64,000 nucleotides of DNA from Rhodomicrobium sp. R_RK_3. Its GTDB lineage: Bacteria > Pseudomonadota > Alphaproteobacteria > Rhizobiales > Rhodomicrobiaceae. The notes under the pieces are model-generated. The model was not told the DNA's origin, did no database searches, and was given only the letters and a program-made list of their open reading frames with translations. Where the stretch lies: contig NZ_MWLK01000033.1 of assembly GCF_002198715.1 (NCBI RefSeq), forward strand, positions 1 to 64,000, read 5' to 3'. The stretch's first letter is position 1. Every line of letters begins with the position of its first letter. The translations under genes were made by a program, and so were the position numbers. Of the stretch, positions 8,369 to 16,734 are shown in pieces.

Positions 8369-9284
8369 GGCCGGGGTCCTTCAGCTCGGAATAAAGATAG
8401 GGGATGATCACGGCCGCAATGGTCATCAGCATGATGACGGCGCTCGCCGCGCCGACCGACATCTGATTGCGGGTGAAGGTGTAGGAATACATGAAGGTCG
8501 AGGGTAGCTCGGTGGCATTGCCGGGGCCGCCGCCGGTCAGGGCGATGACGAGGTCGTAGCTCTTGATGGTCAGATGCGTCAGGACGATCACCGCCGACAG
8601 GAAGACCGGGCGCAGCATGGGAATGACGATGCGGCGATAGATGGCGAAGCTCGACGCGCCGTCGATCTGCGCCGCCTTCAGGATCTCGCCGTCGATGCCG
8701 CGCAATCCGGCGAGGAACATCGCCATGACGAAGCCGGAGGTCTGCCAGACGCCGGCGATGACGATGGTGTAGATCGCCATGTCCGAATTGATCAGCCAGT
8801 CGAACTGGAAACTCTGCCAGCCCCAGGCATGCATGGTCTTCTCGAGGCCGAGGCCCGGATTGAGGAACCACTTCCAGGCCGTGCCGGTGACGATGAAGGA
8901 CAGCGCCATCGGATAGAGATAGATCGGCCGGAACACGCCCTCGCCGCGAATGCGCTGGTCGATCAGGATGGCCAGCGTCAGGCCGAGCAGGATCGAGATG
9001 CCGATATAGAGGCTGCCGAAAATGGCAAGGTTTTCCAGCGCCTTGTACCAGTTCGGCTGCGCGAACAAGCGGTAATAGCTGTCGAAGCCGACGATCTCGT
9101 AGATCGGCATCAGCCGCGAGCGGGTGAAGGAGAGGTAGATCGTCCACAGGATGAAGCCGTAGACGAAGAACAGCACCAACGCGAAGGACGGCGCGAGCAC
9201 GAGACGCGGCAGGAAGGCGCGCAGCCGGTCGCCGGAAGAGGAGGCGCGCGGGGGCCGGTAGGCGTCGTCAATGGCGATGGTCAT
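8358..9284 (-). CDS. Sugar ABC transporter permease (MalF type)
   Basis: A 308-residue permease with six helices and the coupling-loop motif EILKAAQIDGASSFAIYRRI. It is the partner of the MalG-type permease. ATG 9284 is chosen because the sequence from MTIAIDDAYRPPR onward matches the usual cytoplasmic N-terminus, whereas the longer frame to 9503 has shadow-type Arg/Pro/Ser composition. The upstream ribosome site is weak. The binding-protein gene ends 91 bases upstream. Confidence 0.92.
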   Translation of the reverse strand: MTIAIDDAYRPPRASSSGDRLRAFLPRLVLAPSFALVLFFVYGFILWTIYLSFTRSRLMPIYEIVGFDSYYRLFAQPNWYKALENLAIFGSLYIGISILLGLTLAILIDQRIRGEGVFRPIYLYPMALSFIVTGTAWKWFLNPGLGLEKTMHAWGWQSFQFDWLINSDMAIYTIVIAGVWQTSGFVMAMFLAGLRGIDGEILKAAQIDGASSFAIYRRIVIPMLRPVFLSAVIVLTHLTIKSYDLVIALTGGGPGNATELPSTFMYSYTFTRNQMSVGAASAVIMLMTIAAVIIPYLYSELKDPGHGR

Positions 9285-9375
9285 GGGGTAAAACCAGTCA
9301 AGCGGATAGGCCGGGGCGGCGCCGGCCGGAGACTTGGCCCCGGCCGGCCCGCAACGCCCAGATTTCAGCAATCGC

Positions 9376-10635
9376 CTATTTGGCGGCGGCGACGGCTGTC
9401 GCCAGTTCCTCCGGCGCCTTGGCCGTGTCGAGCTGACCGTTGAAATGCTTGGTGACGACGTCGAAGATGGCCTGTTTGACGCCGGCCGGCGCCGCGTGGC
9501 CATGCGCCATCGAGCCGTAGAGCTTGCCGGCGTCGCTGGCTTCCTTCAGGTCCGCGATGCCCTTCTTGCCGCAAGCATCGAAGGCATCGCCCGGAACGTC
9601 GGTGCGCGCCGGCACCGAGCCCTTGACGACATTGAAGGCCGACTGGAAGCCGGGGTCCATCACGGCGAGCGCCATCTTGGCCTGGGCTTCCTTGCGGTCG
9701 TCGCCGACCTTGAACATCACGAACTGGTCGGAGTTGAAGGTGACGTTGCCCTGCGTGCCGGGAAAGCGGAAGCAGAGGAAATCGACGTCCGGCTTCTTGC
9801 CCGCCGCGATGAATTCGCCCTTGGCCCAGTCGCCCATCATCTGGAAGGCGGCCTCGCCCTTGATGACCATGGCAGAGGCCAGGTTCCAGTCGCGGCCGGA
9901 GAAGTTCGGGTCGAGATAGGTCCGCAGCTTGGACATGCGCTCGAAGACGGTTTTCATCTTGTCGGATTTCAGCGTGGCCGGATCGAGGTCGATCAGGGCC
10001 TTCTGGTAGAAATCGCCGCCGCCGGTCGCCAGCAGCACGGCCTCGAACACGGTGCCGTCCTGCCAGGGCTGGCCGCCATGGGCGAGCGGGACCACGCCGC
10101 CGGCCTTGGCCTTGTCGAGCGCGGCGACGAACTCGTCCCAATTCTTCGGCACGGCGATGCCGAGCTTGTCGAGCACCGCCTTGTTCGCCCAGACCCAGTT
10201 GGTCGAATGGACGTTGACCGGCGCCGCGACCCACTGGTCCTTATATTTGGAGAAGCGCTGCAATGCCTTGGGCACCACCTTGTCCCAGCCATCCTTGGCG
10301 GCGATGGCGTTGAGATCGGCGAGCGAGCCCAGTTCCGCCCAGTCCTGAATGTCGAAGCCGAGCATCTGCACGGTGGTCGGGATATTGCCCGCCGTGACGC
10401 GGGCGCGCAGCACGGTCATCGCCTGCACGCCGCTGCCGCCGGCGATCGGGGTATCCTTCCAGGAAATGCCCTCCTTTTGCAGATTGCCCTTCAAGACATT
10501 GAGCGCGGCTGCTTCGCCGCCCGAGGTCCACCAATGCACGACCTCGACTTCCTTCACCTGCGCCGTCGCAGGCTGGCTTGCCATCAGGAGCGCCAATGCG
10601 CCCATCGTCTGCAGGATCAGTTTTCTGCCTGTCAT
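9376..10635 (-). CDS. Sugar ABC transporter substrate-binding protein
   Basis: A 419-residue periplasmic protein with a Sec signal peptide ([20 protein letters not shown], cleaved near QPATAQ). The mature start [20 protein letters not shown] is typical of the family 1 (MalE/GtsA-type) sugar-binding group, as is [13 protein letters not shown]. The nearest known group takes up glucose or mannose, but linkage to uxuA suggests a uronic or aldonic acid. It has a strong ribosome site (AGGGAGGA) and heads the importer operon. Confidence 0.9.
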   Translation of the reverse strand: MTGRKLILQTMGALALLMASQPATAQVKEVEVVHWWTSGGEAAALNVLKGNLQKEGISWKDTPIAGGSGVQAMTVLRARVTAGNIPTTVQMLGFDIQDWAELGSLADLNAIAAKDGWDKVVPKALQRFSKYKDQWVAAPVNVHSTNWVWANKAVLDKLGIAVPKNWDEFVAALDKAKAGGVVPLAHGGQPWQDGTVFEAVLLATGGGDFYQKALIDLDPATLKSDKMKTVFERMSKLRTYLDPNFSGRDWNLASAMVIKGEAAFQMMGDWAKGEFIAAGKKPDVDFLCFRFPGTQGNVTFNSDQFVMFKVGDDRKEAQAKMALAVMDPGFQSAFNVVKGSVPARTDVPGDAFDACGKKGIADLKEASDAGKLYGSMAHGHAAPAGVKQAIFDVVTKHFNGQLDTAKAPEELATAVAAAK

Positions 10636-10719
10636 TCCATCCTCCCTAGTGCAACTAGCTCCCAGATTCGCGTTGCGTTTCCCCCGTGATTACACGCGCC
10701 CACGCACGGCGCCGTGTTC

Positions 10720-11442
10720 CTATGTTTCTGCTGGATGCTTGCCGGACGCGCCTTCCAGAAGCGTGTCCCGGACCCTGTCGAGATGCGCGGCCATGGCCTC
10801 GCGGGCCGCTTGCCCGTCGCGCGCGGCGACCGCCTCGACGATGCGCACATGCTCGCTGACGGTCATGCGGTCGGTGTCGGGCAGGCCGCTATTGGCGCCG
10901 AGCCGGTTGAAGACCGGCGCCGTCATATGCCCCCAGAGATCGCCGACGATGCTGGCCAGCACCGAATTTCCCGCCGCCTCGGCGAGCCGGATGTGGAACA
11001 GGCTGTCGGTGTCGCGGGTGTCGCGGCCGGAGGCGATGTCGGCGCGCATCATGGCGAGGGTCTCCTCGAGCCCGGCGACCTCCTCGGGCGCTGCGTTTTC
11101 GGCGGCCAGCCCGGCGATCTCGGTCTCGACGATGCGGCGGGCGTGGATCACCTCGAAGGGGCTCGGTCCACCATCGGCAAGCGGGGGCGGCAGGGTTTCG
11201 GGCGTGGCGATGACGAAGCAGCCCGAGCCGCCGCGCACTTCGACCGATCCCGACATTTCCAATGTGACCAGCGCCTCGCGCAGCACCGGGCGGCTGACGC
11301 CGAGCTTGCGCGCCAGCTCCCGCTCCGGCGGCAGCCGGTCGCCGAATTCGAACTCGCCCGCGGCAATCAGCAGGCCGATCTGCTCGGCAACCTTTTGGTA
11401 GAGACGCTGGTTCTGTACGGGTTGAAACGGCACTGGCGGCAC
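10720..11442 (-). CDS. FadR-type GntR-family transcriptional regulator
   Basis: A 240-residue regulator. The winged HTH covers residues 10-75 (LYQKVAEQIGLLIAAGEFEF, then LPPERELARKLGVSRPVLREAL). The FCD ligand-binding domain covers about 90-230 and carries the metal-site pattern DSLFHIRLAEAAGN with later His residues (SEHVRIVEAV, MAAHLDRV). FCD regulators commonly sense sugar acids, and UxuR/ExuR belong to this group. It lies directly upstream of the importer/uxuA genes and faces the SDR gene, with a palindromic operator candidate at 11488-11514. Confidence 0.92.
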   Translation of the reverse strand: MPPVPFQPVQNQRLYQKVAEQIGLLIAAGEFEFGDRLPPERELARKLGVSRPVLREALVTLEMSGSVEVRGGSGCFVIATPETLPPPLADGGPSPFEVIHARRIVETEIAGLAAENAAPEEVAGLEETLAMMRADIASGRDTRDTDSLFHIRLAEAAGNSVLASIVGDLWGHMTAPVFNRLGANSGLPDTDRMTVSEHVRIVEAVAARDGQAAREAMAAHLDRVRDTLLEGASGKHPAET

Positions 11443-11487
11443 GACCTGTGTGATAAATTTGGGGCAGCATCACGCGAATATGGGTTT

Positions 11488-11514
11488 TGGTCAATTGGTA
11501 AGATATGTTGACCA
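11488..11514. promoter_or_regulatory. Candidate operator for the FadR-type regulator
   Basis: A perfect 7-base inverted repeat, TGGTCAA-N13-TTGACCA, lies 46 bases upstream of the regulator gene, in the divergent gap shared with the SDR gene. TGGT...ACCA half-sites are the common core of FadR-subfamily operators. The assignment is inferred from position and pattern. Confidence 0.5.
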
Positions 11515-11565
11515 GAGTGAGGTTAACTGAGAGGGTAGGCTCGGGCTATCATCGAGTCCTGCCGA

Positions 11566-11672
11566 CTTCCTCTCCCGTTGGGGATAGGGTTGGGTGAGGG
11601 GTTACAAACTCACCGATAGGCATTACCTCCTCACTCGCATCGCTACGGCGCGACCTCTCCCATGGGCGAGGT
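11566..11672. repeat. MITE-like inverted repeat, copy 1 (degenerate)
   Basis: An element with outer arms rich in CTCTCCC...GGGAG and inner arms GGGTGAGGGG / CCTCCTCAC, carrying a GGTTAC...CATTACC core. It is the most diverged of three copies (others at 16353-16510 and 28857-28973). It lies in the 254-base gap between the FadR-type regulator and the SDR gene and ends 24 bases before the SDR start codon. Confidence 0.65.
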
Positions 11673-11696
11673 AAGTGAAGCCAAACGGGAGACGGC

Positions 11697-12509
11697 ATGA
11701 CAGAGCGGAAACTGGAAGGGCGCCGGGTGCTGATTACCGGCGCGTCGCGCGGAATTGGGCGGGCCATCGCCGTGCTCTTTGCGGCGGAGGGCGCCCGGGT
11801 CGCCATCAATTACCAGGGCAATCGCAAGGAGGCCGAAGCGTGCCTGGCGCTGACCGAGGCGGCTTCGGCGCGGGCAGGGGTGCTCGATCCCGGCCATTTC
11901 ATCGTGCAGGCCGATGTCGGCAAGGAGAGCGACGTCAGCGCCATGTTCGACGCCTTCGACCGGCGCTTCGTCGGCATCGATATCCTCATCAACAATGCCG
12001 GCATCCAGATCGAGTCCCCCAGCGACAAGGCCGATCCAAAAGATATCGAGCGCGTGCTGCGCACCAATCTGGACGGCGCGGTCTTTTGCTCGCAGGCGGC
12101 CATCCGCCGCTTCCTCGCCCAGGGTGACGGCGGCGTCATCGTCAACTGCTCCAGCGTCCACCAGATCATCCCGAAACCGGGCTATCTCGGCTATTCGCTG
12201 AGCAAGGGTGCGATGGGCAATCTCACCCGCACGCTGGCGCTGGAATTCGCCGATCGCGGCATTCGCGTCAACGCCGTAGGGCCGGGCGCGACCGTCACCG
12301 ACATCAATGCGGCCTGGACGGATGACCCCGAGCAGCGCGCCATCGTCGAGGGGCATATCCCGCTCGGGCGCGCGGCCGAGGTGGACGAAGTCGCCGCCGC
12401 CTTCCTGTTCCTGGCGTCAAGCGATGCTTCCTACATCACCGGCCAGACGCTATATGTCTGCGGCGGGCTGACGCTTTACGGCGAGTACCGGCAGAATTGG
12501 GCATCCTGA
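11697..12509 (+). CDS. SDR-family oxidoreductase, possibly fructuronate reductase-like
   Basis: A 270-residue classical short-chain dehydrogenase. The cofactor loop TGASRGIG is at residues 14-21, NNAG at 99-102, the catalytic Ser around 152, and Y166-x3-K170 (YSLSK). RIRVNAV-type and PGATVTDI segments follow. Such proteins are usually labelled glucose 1-dehydrogenase. Bacillus uses an SDR (YjmF) as its D-fructuronate reductase next to uxuA, so the divergent position beside uxuA and a sugar-acid regulator makes that role reasonable here; it is an inference. GGGAGA precedes the start. Confidence 0.88.
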   Translation: MTERKLEGRRVLITGASRGIGRAIAVLFAAEGARVAINYQGNRKEAEACLALTEAASARAGVLDPGHFIVQADVGKESDVSAMFDAFDRRFVGIDILINNAGIQIESPSDKADPKDIERVLRTNLDGAVFCSQAAIRRFLAQGDGGVIVNCSSVHQIIPKPGYLGYSLSKGAMGNLTRTLALEFADRGIRVNAVGPGATVTDINAAWTDDPEQRAIVEGHIPLGRAAEVDEVAAAFLFLASSDASYITGQTLYVCGGLTLYGEYRQNWAS

Positions 12510-12518
12510 GGGGGATCT

Positions 12519-13124
12519 ATGACGCGCGCGGTGATCTTCGATGTCGGCGGAGTCCTGATCGAATGGAATCCGCGTCACCTCTACAGCAAGCTGCTGCCCG
12601 ACGACGCCGCGATCCAGGCATTCCTCGACGAGATCGGCTTCCACGACTGGAATCTGGCGCTCGACGAGGGGGCGCGCTGGGATGCCTCCATCGCCGAGCT
12701 GGCCGCCCGCCATCCGCACCGCCGGGAGCTGATCGAGGCGGCGCACCTGCGCTGGCATGAGATGCTGCCGCATGCTTTCGACGACAGCGTCGCCATCCTC
12801 GAGCAACTGGCGCAAAACGGCGTGCCGCTCTATGCCATCACCAATTTCTCCTCGGAGAAATTCGCCGAGACGCGGGCGCGCTTCCCGTTCTTTGCCCATT
12901 TCCGCGACATCGTCGTCTCCGGCGACGAGCGGCTGCTGAAACCCGAGGCGCCGATCTACCAGCTCTGCCTCGCCCGCAATGGCCTCACGGTCGAGAACTG
13001 CATCTTCATCGACGACAACGCCGCCAATATCGCCGCCGCCACGGCGCTCGGCTTCGACGCCATCCGCTTCGAGACGGCGAAAAAATTGTATGACGATTTG
13101 TCGGCGCGCGGTCTTCTGGCGTAA
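12519..13124 (+). CDS. HAD-family (IA subclass) hydrolase
   Basis: A 201-residue phosphatase-like protein. HAD motif I is FDVGGVLIEW near residue 6, where the first catalytic Asp is present but the second Asp of DxD is replaced (D-V-G), as in many YihX-type members. Motif II is YAITNFSS, motif III includes LLKPEAPIY, and motif IV is CIFIDDNAANI. YihX-like enzymes hydrolyse sugar phosphates such as alpha-glucose 1-phosphate. It follows the SDR gene by nine bases and is probably co-transcribed. Confidence 0.88.
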   Translation: MTRAVIFDVGGVLIEWNPRHLYSKLLPDDAAIQAFLDEIGFHDWNLALDEGARWDASIAELAARHPHRRELIEAAHLRWHEMLPHAFDDSVAILEQLAQNGVPLYAITNFSSEKFAETRARFPFFAHFRDIVVSGDERLLKPEAPIYQLCLARNGLTVENCIFIDDNAANIAAATALGFDAIRFETAKKLYDDLSARGLLA

Positions 13125-13540
13125 CGGCGGTACTGCGGCGCGCCTCCGGCGCAGCCGACCGGCCCCTTACCGAAGGAGGGTCGACGCATACTGCCCGCCA
13201 TTTATGGAAAGACCGGGAAACCAAGCGCCGTGACGCTCGGCTGGCTGCCGGCCGCCGGGCGGCTCGTCACCGGCGCTGCTCATCCGTAAAACCACGCCCG
13301 ACTTAGGTCGATCCGAGGTCGATACCAGCGTATCCGATGGTCTGGACCTGAGGTCCCCCTCATTGGACGGCAGACGGATAATTAGCCGCGAATTATGAGT
13401 GTTTCACGGCAGTTTTTTTTGCCGGGCAGCGTCCTGCCAGAGGTCTGGCTGGGGCTGAGTTCGACCTCAATCGTGACCCTCCTCCGGCAGCGGCGGGCGG
13501 CCACGTGGTCGGCACCGTCTGCATCCCGGAGAACACCATT
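13125..13540. other. Intergenic region upstream of the multicopper oxidase
   Basis: A 416-base gap with no convincing gene. It holds a direct repeat AGGTCGAT spaced by 12 bases (about 13309-13328), an inverted repeat ATAATT-N7-AATTAT at 13378-13396, and CGGCA-N8-TGCCG with a T-rich loop near 13409-13426. These lie where a promoter and operator for the oxidase gene would be expected. No known regulator motif was recognised. Confidence 0.5.
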
Positions 13541-15853
13541 ATGTATCTTCCAAAATCCGCTTCCAAGGCGCGGCTGAGAGAAGCCCAGACATCGCGCGAC
13601 AATCGGGCCGAGATCGTGCGCGCGCTGCATCTGGGCGAGGTCACGCGGCGCGATCTTTTCCGCATGGGCATCTTCACCGTGACCGGCGCGCTGGCCCTGA
13701 AGAACGGCTTGAGCCCCTTCGCCAGGAGCGCCTTTGCCGCCATTCCGGTCGGCACGCCGCCGAGCCCGATGTTCGGCGCGCAGCGTTTTACGCAAGCTTT
13801 TCAGCGCATGAATTTGCAGACCGGGCACCGGCTCACCCATCAGAATGTCGGCGGCAAGATGGAGGCGTGCTTCCCGGCCGCGATGGCTCAGCTCAACGGC
13901 AAGGCCACCTCATGGCATGAGGAATTCACGGCATCGTCGGGCGCGTCTTACTACAATCCGGTGACCAATCGCGGTCCATTGGAAGGACGCCCGCCGGGTC
14001 CTTATTTCGCCCATCAGCGCTGGGATGAATATCTGCCGCAGGTCGGCTATGTCTCGGCGCTCGGGCAGATCGCGCCGAATATGCGTTTCCACCCGAATAT
14101 GCCGGCTCAGGGCCCGAACGCGGTGTGGAGCTACAACACGGTCGCGGCCGGCACAAACCCCTACACCACAAGGGGCACGCTGCCCGCGCCGCTGTTGAAG
14201 ATCCGCTACGGCGAGCCGGTTTTGCACCGCATTTACAACGCTCTGCCCACGGATCGTGCCCTCAATGGCGGCTTCGGCCGCAACGAGACGGCGGTGCACA
14301 ATCACAACGCCCATAATGGCTCCGGCAGCGACGGCGCGCAGAACGCGCATTTCTTCCCCGGCCAGTTCTACGATTACCATTGGGGCACCTGCCTCGCCCG
14401 CTCCGACACCATCAACACCGCGGCGACCGACCTGCGCGCCTCGGGCATCGACGACAATGGCATGCCGGTGCCGATTGCCGGTGATTTCCGCGAGTTGCAG
14501 GGCACGCTCTGGTTCCACGATCACCGCTTCTTCTTCACGGCGGAGAACGTCTACAAGGGCAATATGGGCATGCTGAACTATTATAGCGGGCCCGATCGCG
14601 GCAATGAGGAGATCGAGGACGGCATCAATCTGCGGCTGCCGAGCGGCCGGCTGCTGCCCTGGGGCAATCTCGATTTCGACGTCAATCTCGTCGTCTCCGA
14701 TTTCGCCACCGATCCCCACGGCCAGCTCTTCTTCGACATCTTCGATACGGACGGCTTCCTCGGCGACAACCTGCTGGTCAACCAGACCTGGGCGCCGTCG
14801 ATGGACGTGATGCCGCGCAAATACCGCTTCCGCGTGCTGAATGCCTGCATGTCCCGCTTCATCAAGCTGTCGCTGGTCAATCAGAGCGGGGTGTCGGTGC
14901 CGGTGCAGGTCGTCGGCAATGACGGCAATCTGCTGGTCAATCCGGTGTCGGTCACGGCGCTGGACACGCAAGGGGTGGCCGAGCGCTTCGACGTCATCGT
15001 CGATTTCTCGCGCTTCCGCGTCGGCGACAAGCTGATGCTCGTCAATCACCTCGAGCATAATGACGGGCGCGGGCCCAAGGGTGTCGTCAGCATCGCGGAC
15101 GCGCTGAAAGGAAAGTCGAACGATCCGGCGGTCGGGCCGATCATGCAATTCGTCATCGCCAATTCTGTGCCGAGCGTCGATGTGCCCGGCTACACCTACA
15201 CGCTGGCCAATATGGGGGCGAACCTGCCGCGCGTGCCGCTCGTGCTCACCCAGCAGATCCCGGTCGTGACGCCGACCCGGAGCCGCACCATCGAGTTCAC
15301 GCGCGGCGGCGGCGGCAATGATGGCTGCCTGCCCGATTGCGACGAGCGGGAGAACTTCCCCTGGACCGTCAAGGTCAACGGGCAGGACGCGCATTACCTC
15401 AACGCCAACCGGATTTCGCTGGTCTTCCCGCAGCCCGGCGACATCGAGCACATTACGCTGAAGAACGGCGGCGGCGGCTGGGATCACCCGATCCATCTGC
15501 ATTTCGAGGAAGGGGTGACGCTGAGCCGGTCGACGGGCGCGCTGGCGGCCACGGAGAGGCTGGCGCGCAAGGACGTCTGGCGGCTCGGGCCGGGCGCCTC
15601 GGTGACGTTCCAGGTGCAGTTCGGCGAGTTCGGCGGCGCTTATGTCTCGCATTGCCACAATACGGTGCATGAGGATTTCGCCATGCTGCTGCGCTACCAG
15701 CTCCTTAAGACCGACAATGGCACTGGCGATCCCTTTGTCGGCGTCAGCCAGACGCCCAATCCGACCCCGGACGGCGTCGAATGGCTGACGCCTGAAATCC
15801 TCCCCGAGGGCGATCCGCGCATCAATGCGCTGCGCTCGGCCTCGAACCGCTAG
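13541..15853 (+). CDS. Tat-exported multicopper oxidase
   Basis: About 770 residues, longer than laccases (about 500). All four copper-ligand groups are visible: H253-N-H255 with H258, W-F-H326-D-H328, H649-P-I-H652-L-H654, and H704-C-H706-N3-H710. A twin-arginine motif (TRRDLF, residues 35-40) and the hydrophobic stretch after it suggest Tat export, although 34 residues precede the RR. Start ATG 13541 is preferred because of the upstream CGGAG; an in-frame GTG/ATG frame begins at 13505. Likely roles are metal (Mn, Cu or Fe) or phenol oxidation outside the membrane; the substrate is unknown. It stands alone between two gaps. Confidence 0.9.
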   Translation: MYLPKSASKARLREAQTSRDNRAEIVRALHLGEVTRRDLFRMGIFTVTGALALKNGLSPFARSAFAAIPVGTPPSPMFGAQRFTQAFQRMNLQTGHRLTHQNVGGKMEACFPAAMAQLNGKATSWHEEFTASSGASYYNPVTNRGPLEGRPPGPYFAHQRWDEYLPQVGYVSALGQIAPNMRFHPNMPAQGPNAVWSYNTVAAGTNPYTTRGTLPAPLLKIRYGEPVLHRIYNALPTDRALNGGFGRNETAVHNHNAHNGSGSDGAQNAHFFPGQFYDYHWGTCLARSDTINTAATDLRASGIDDNGMPVPIAGDFRELQGTLWFHDHRFFFTAENVYKGNMGMLNYYSGPDRGNEEIEDGINLRLPSGRLLPWGNLDFDVNLVVSDFATDPHGQLFFDIFDTDGFLGDNLLVNQTWAPSMDVMPRKYRFRVLNACMSRFIKLSLVNQSGVSVPVQVVGNDGNLLVNPVSVTALDTQGVAERFDVIVDFSRFRVGDKLMLVNHLEHNDGRGPKGVVSIADALKGKSNDPAVGPIMQFVIANSVPSVDVPGYTYTLANMGANLPRVPLVLTQQIPVVTPTRSRTIEFTRGGGGNDGCLPDCDERENFPWTVKVNGQDAHYLNANRISLVFPQPGDIEHITLKNGGGGWDHPIHLHFEEGVTLSRSTGALAATERLARKDVWRLGPGASVTFQVQFGEFGGAYVSHCHNTVHEDFAMLLRYQLLKTDNGTGDPFVGVSQTPNPTPDGVEWLTPEILPEGDPRINALRSASNR

Positions 15854-15923
15854 GGCAGACGCGCTAAGAAAGTGGGACGGGCCGTTTTGGCTCGTCCTGC
15901 ACGCCTAACGGATCTAGTTTTCC

Positions 15924-16029
15924 GAAATCCGCGCGAAGGCTGGGATCCAGTACGCTGCAGCGTTTGAGGTGACGCAGAACGCCAATTTCGAGTTTGTGAA
16001 TACTGGATCCCCGCCTTCGCGGGGATTTC
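15924..16029. repeat. REP-like inverted repeat pair, copy 3
   Basis: Arms 15924-15950 and 16003-16029 are reverse complements over 27 bases with two mismatches, 52 bases apart. They share the GCGAAGGC core of copies 1 and 2. Confidence 0.8.
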
Positions 16030-16352
16030 GTCTGAGGGGGATTGGAAGCCGCCAATTCGCGTCCTGTCCGGCGAAGAATCTCCACTCATACGTACTCTCC
16101 ATTCAGCCATCCGGCGCGCCGGTACTGCCTCGGAGGGAGCCGGGACCGCCAGTCGGCCCCGCAAGTCAGGACCGAAGGACCTGAGACCAAAGTCTGGTCG
16201 CGTCCGACTTTATGCCCTTCCGCGCTTTCCCCTCGTGGCCCGACCTGCTTGCGCTGCGCCGATCCGCATCGGGCCGCCAGAGCGGGATCGCATGAGATGA
16301 ATTCGCCCTGAGCGCCGCGACGATTTTCCGCCACCGAAACCGCCGCAGCGTG

Positions 16353-16510
16353 GCCCTCTCCCATGGGGAGAGGGCGGCGCGCGTCAGCGCGCCGGGTGAG
16401 GGGGTAATGCCTCTCCATGAGGCAACGCCTGTTCCTACCGAGAGGGATTACCCCCTCACCCTAACCCTGTCCCCATGGAGACCTTTGCGTATCGAAGGTC
16501 CTCTCCCCGT
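16353..16510. repeat. MITE-like inverted repeat, copy 2
   Basis: Outer arms CCCTCTCCCATGGGGAGAGG and a partner near 16490-16510; inner arms GGGTGAGGGGGTAAT (about 16404-16418) and ATTACCCCCTCACCC (about 16447-16461). It is longer than copy 3 because a GCGCGC-rich palindrome (near 16376-16394) is inserted between the outer and inner left arms. Confidence 0.75.
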
Positions 16511-16734
16511 CGTCCCGGACGGCCGTCAGGCCGAGCCGGGACCCAATCATATTTCCGCTATTGCTGCGGCAAGTGGAGAGGCGAGTGGGCCCCGGCTCTA
16601 ACGGCCGGGGCGAAGGAATCGAAGTTTTGCAAAGGTCTTCCATGGGAGAGGGAATTTGGCTGCGGATTGGTTTACGGGGGTAATGCGTCCCGTCCGAAGC
16701 CACTGCCTCGTGGCGCACTCGCCCCCTGCCGCCT

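Larger units (their letters stand above)
15854..16734. other. Repeat-rich intergenic region
   Basis: An 881-base gap without a supported gene. It contains REP-like copy 3 (15924-16029), MITE-like copy 2 (16353-16510), and a further lone arm near 16636-16655. Short open frames across it have the Arg/Pro/Ser-rich composition of shadows. It separates the convergent oxidase and carnitine genes. Confidence 0.75.

Noticed and set aside
13910-15670. 586-codon leftward ORF inside the multicopper oxidase
   Set aside because: Oxidase frame holds all copper ligands in order; the other strand shows only Arg/Ile/His-rich shadow sequence.
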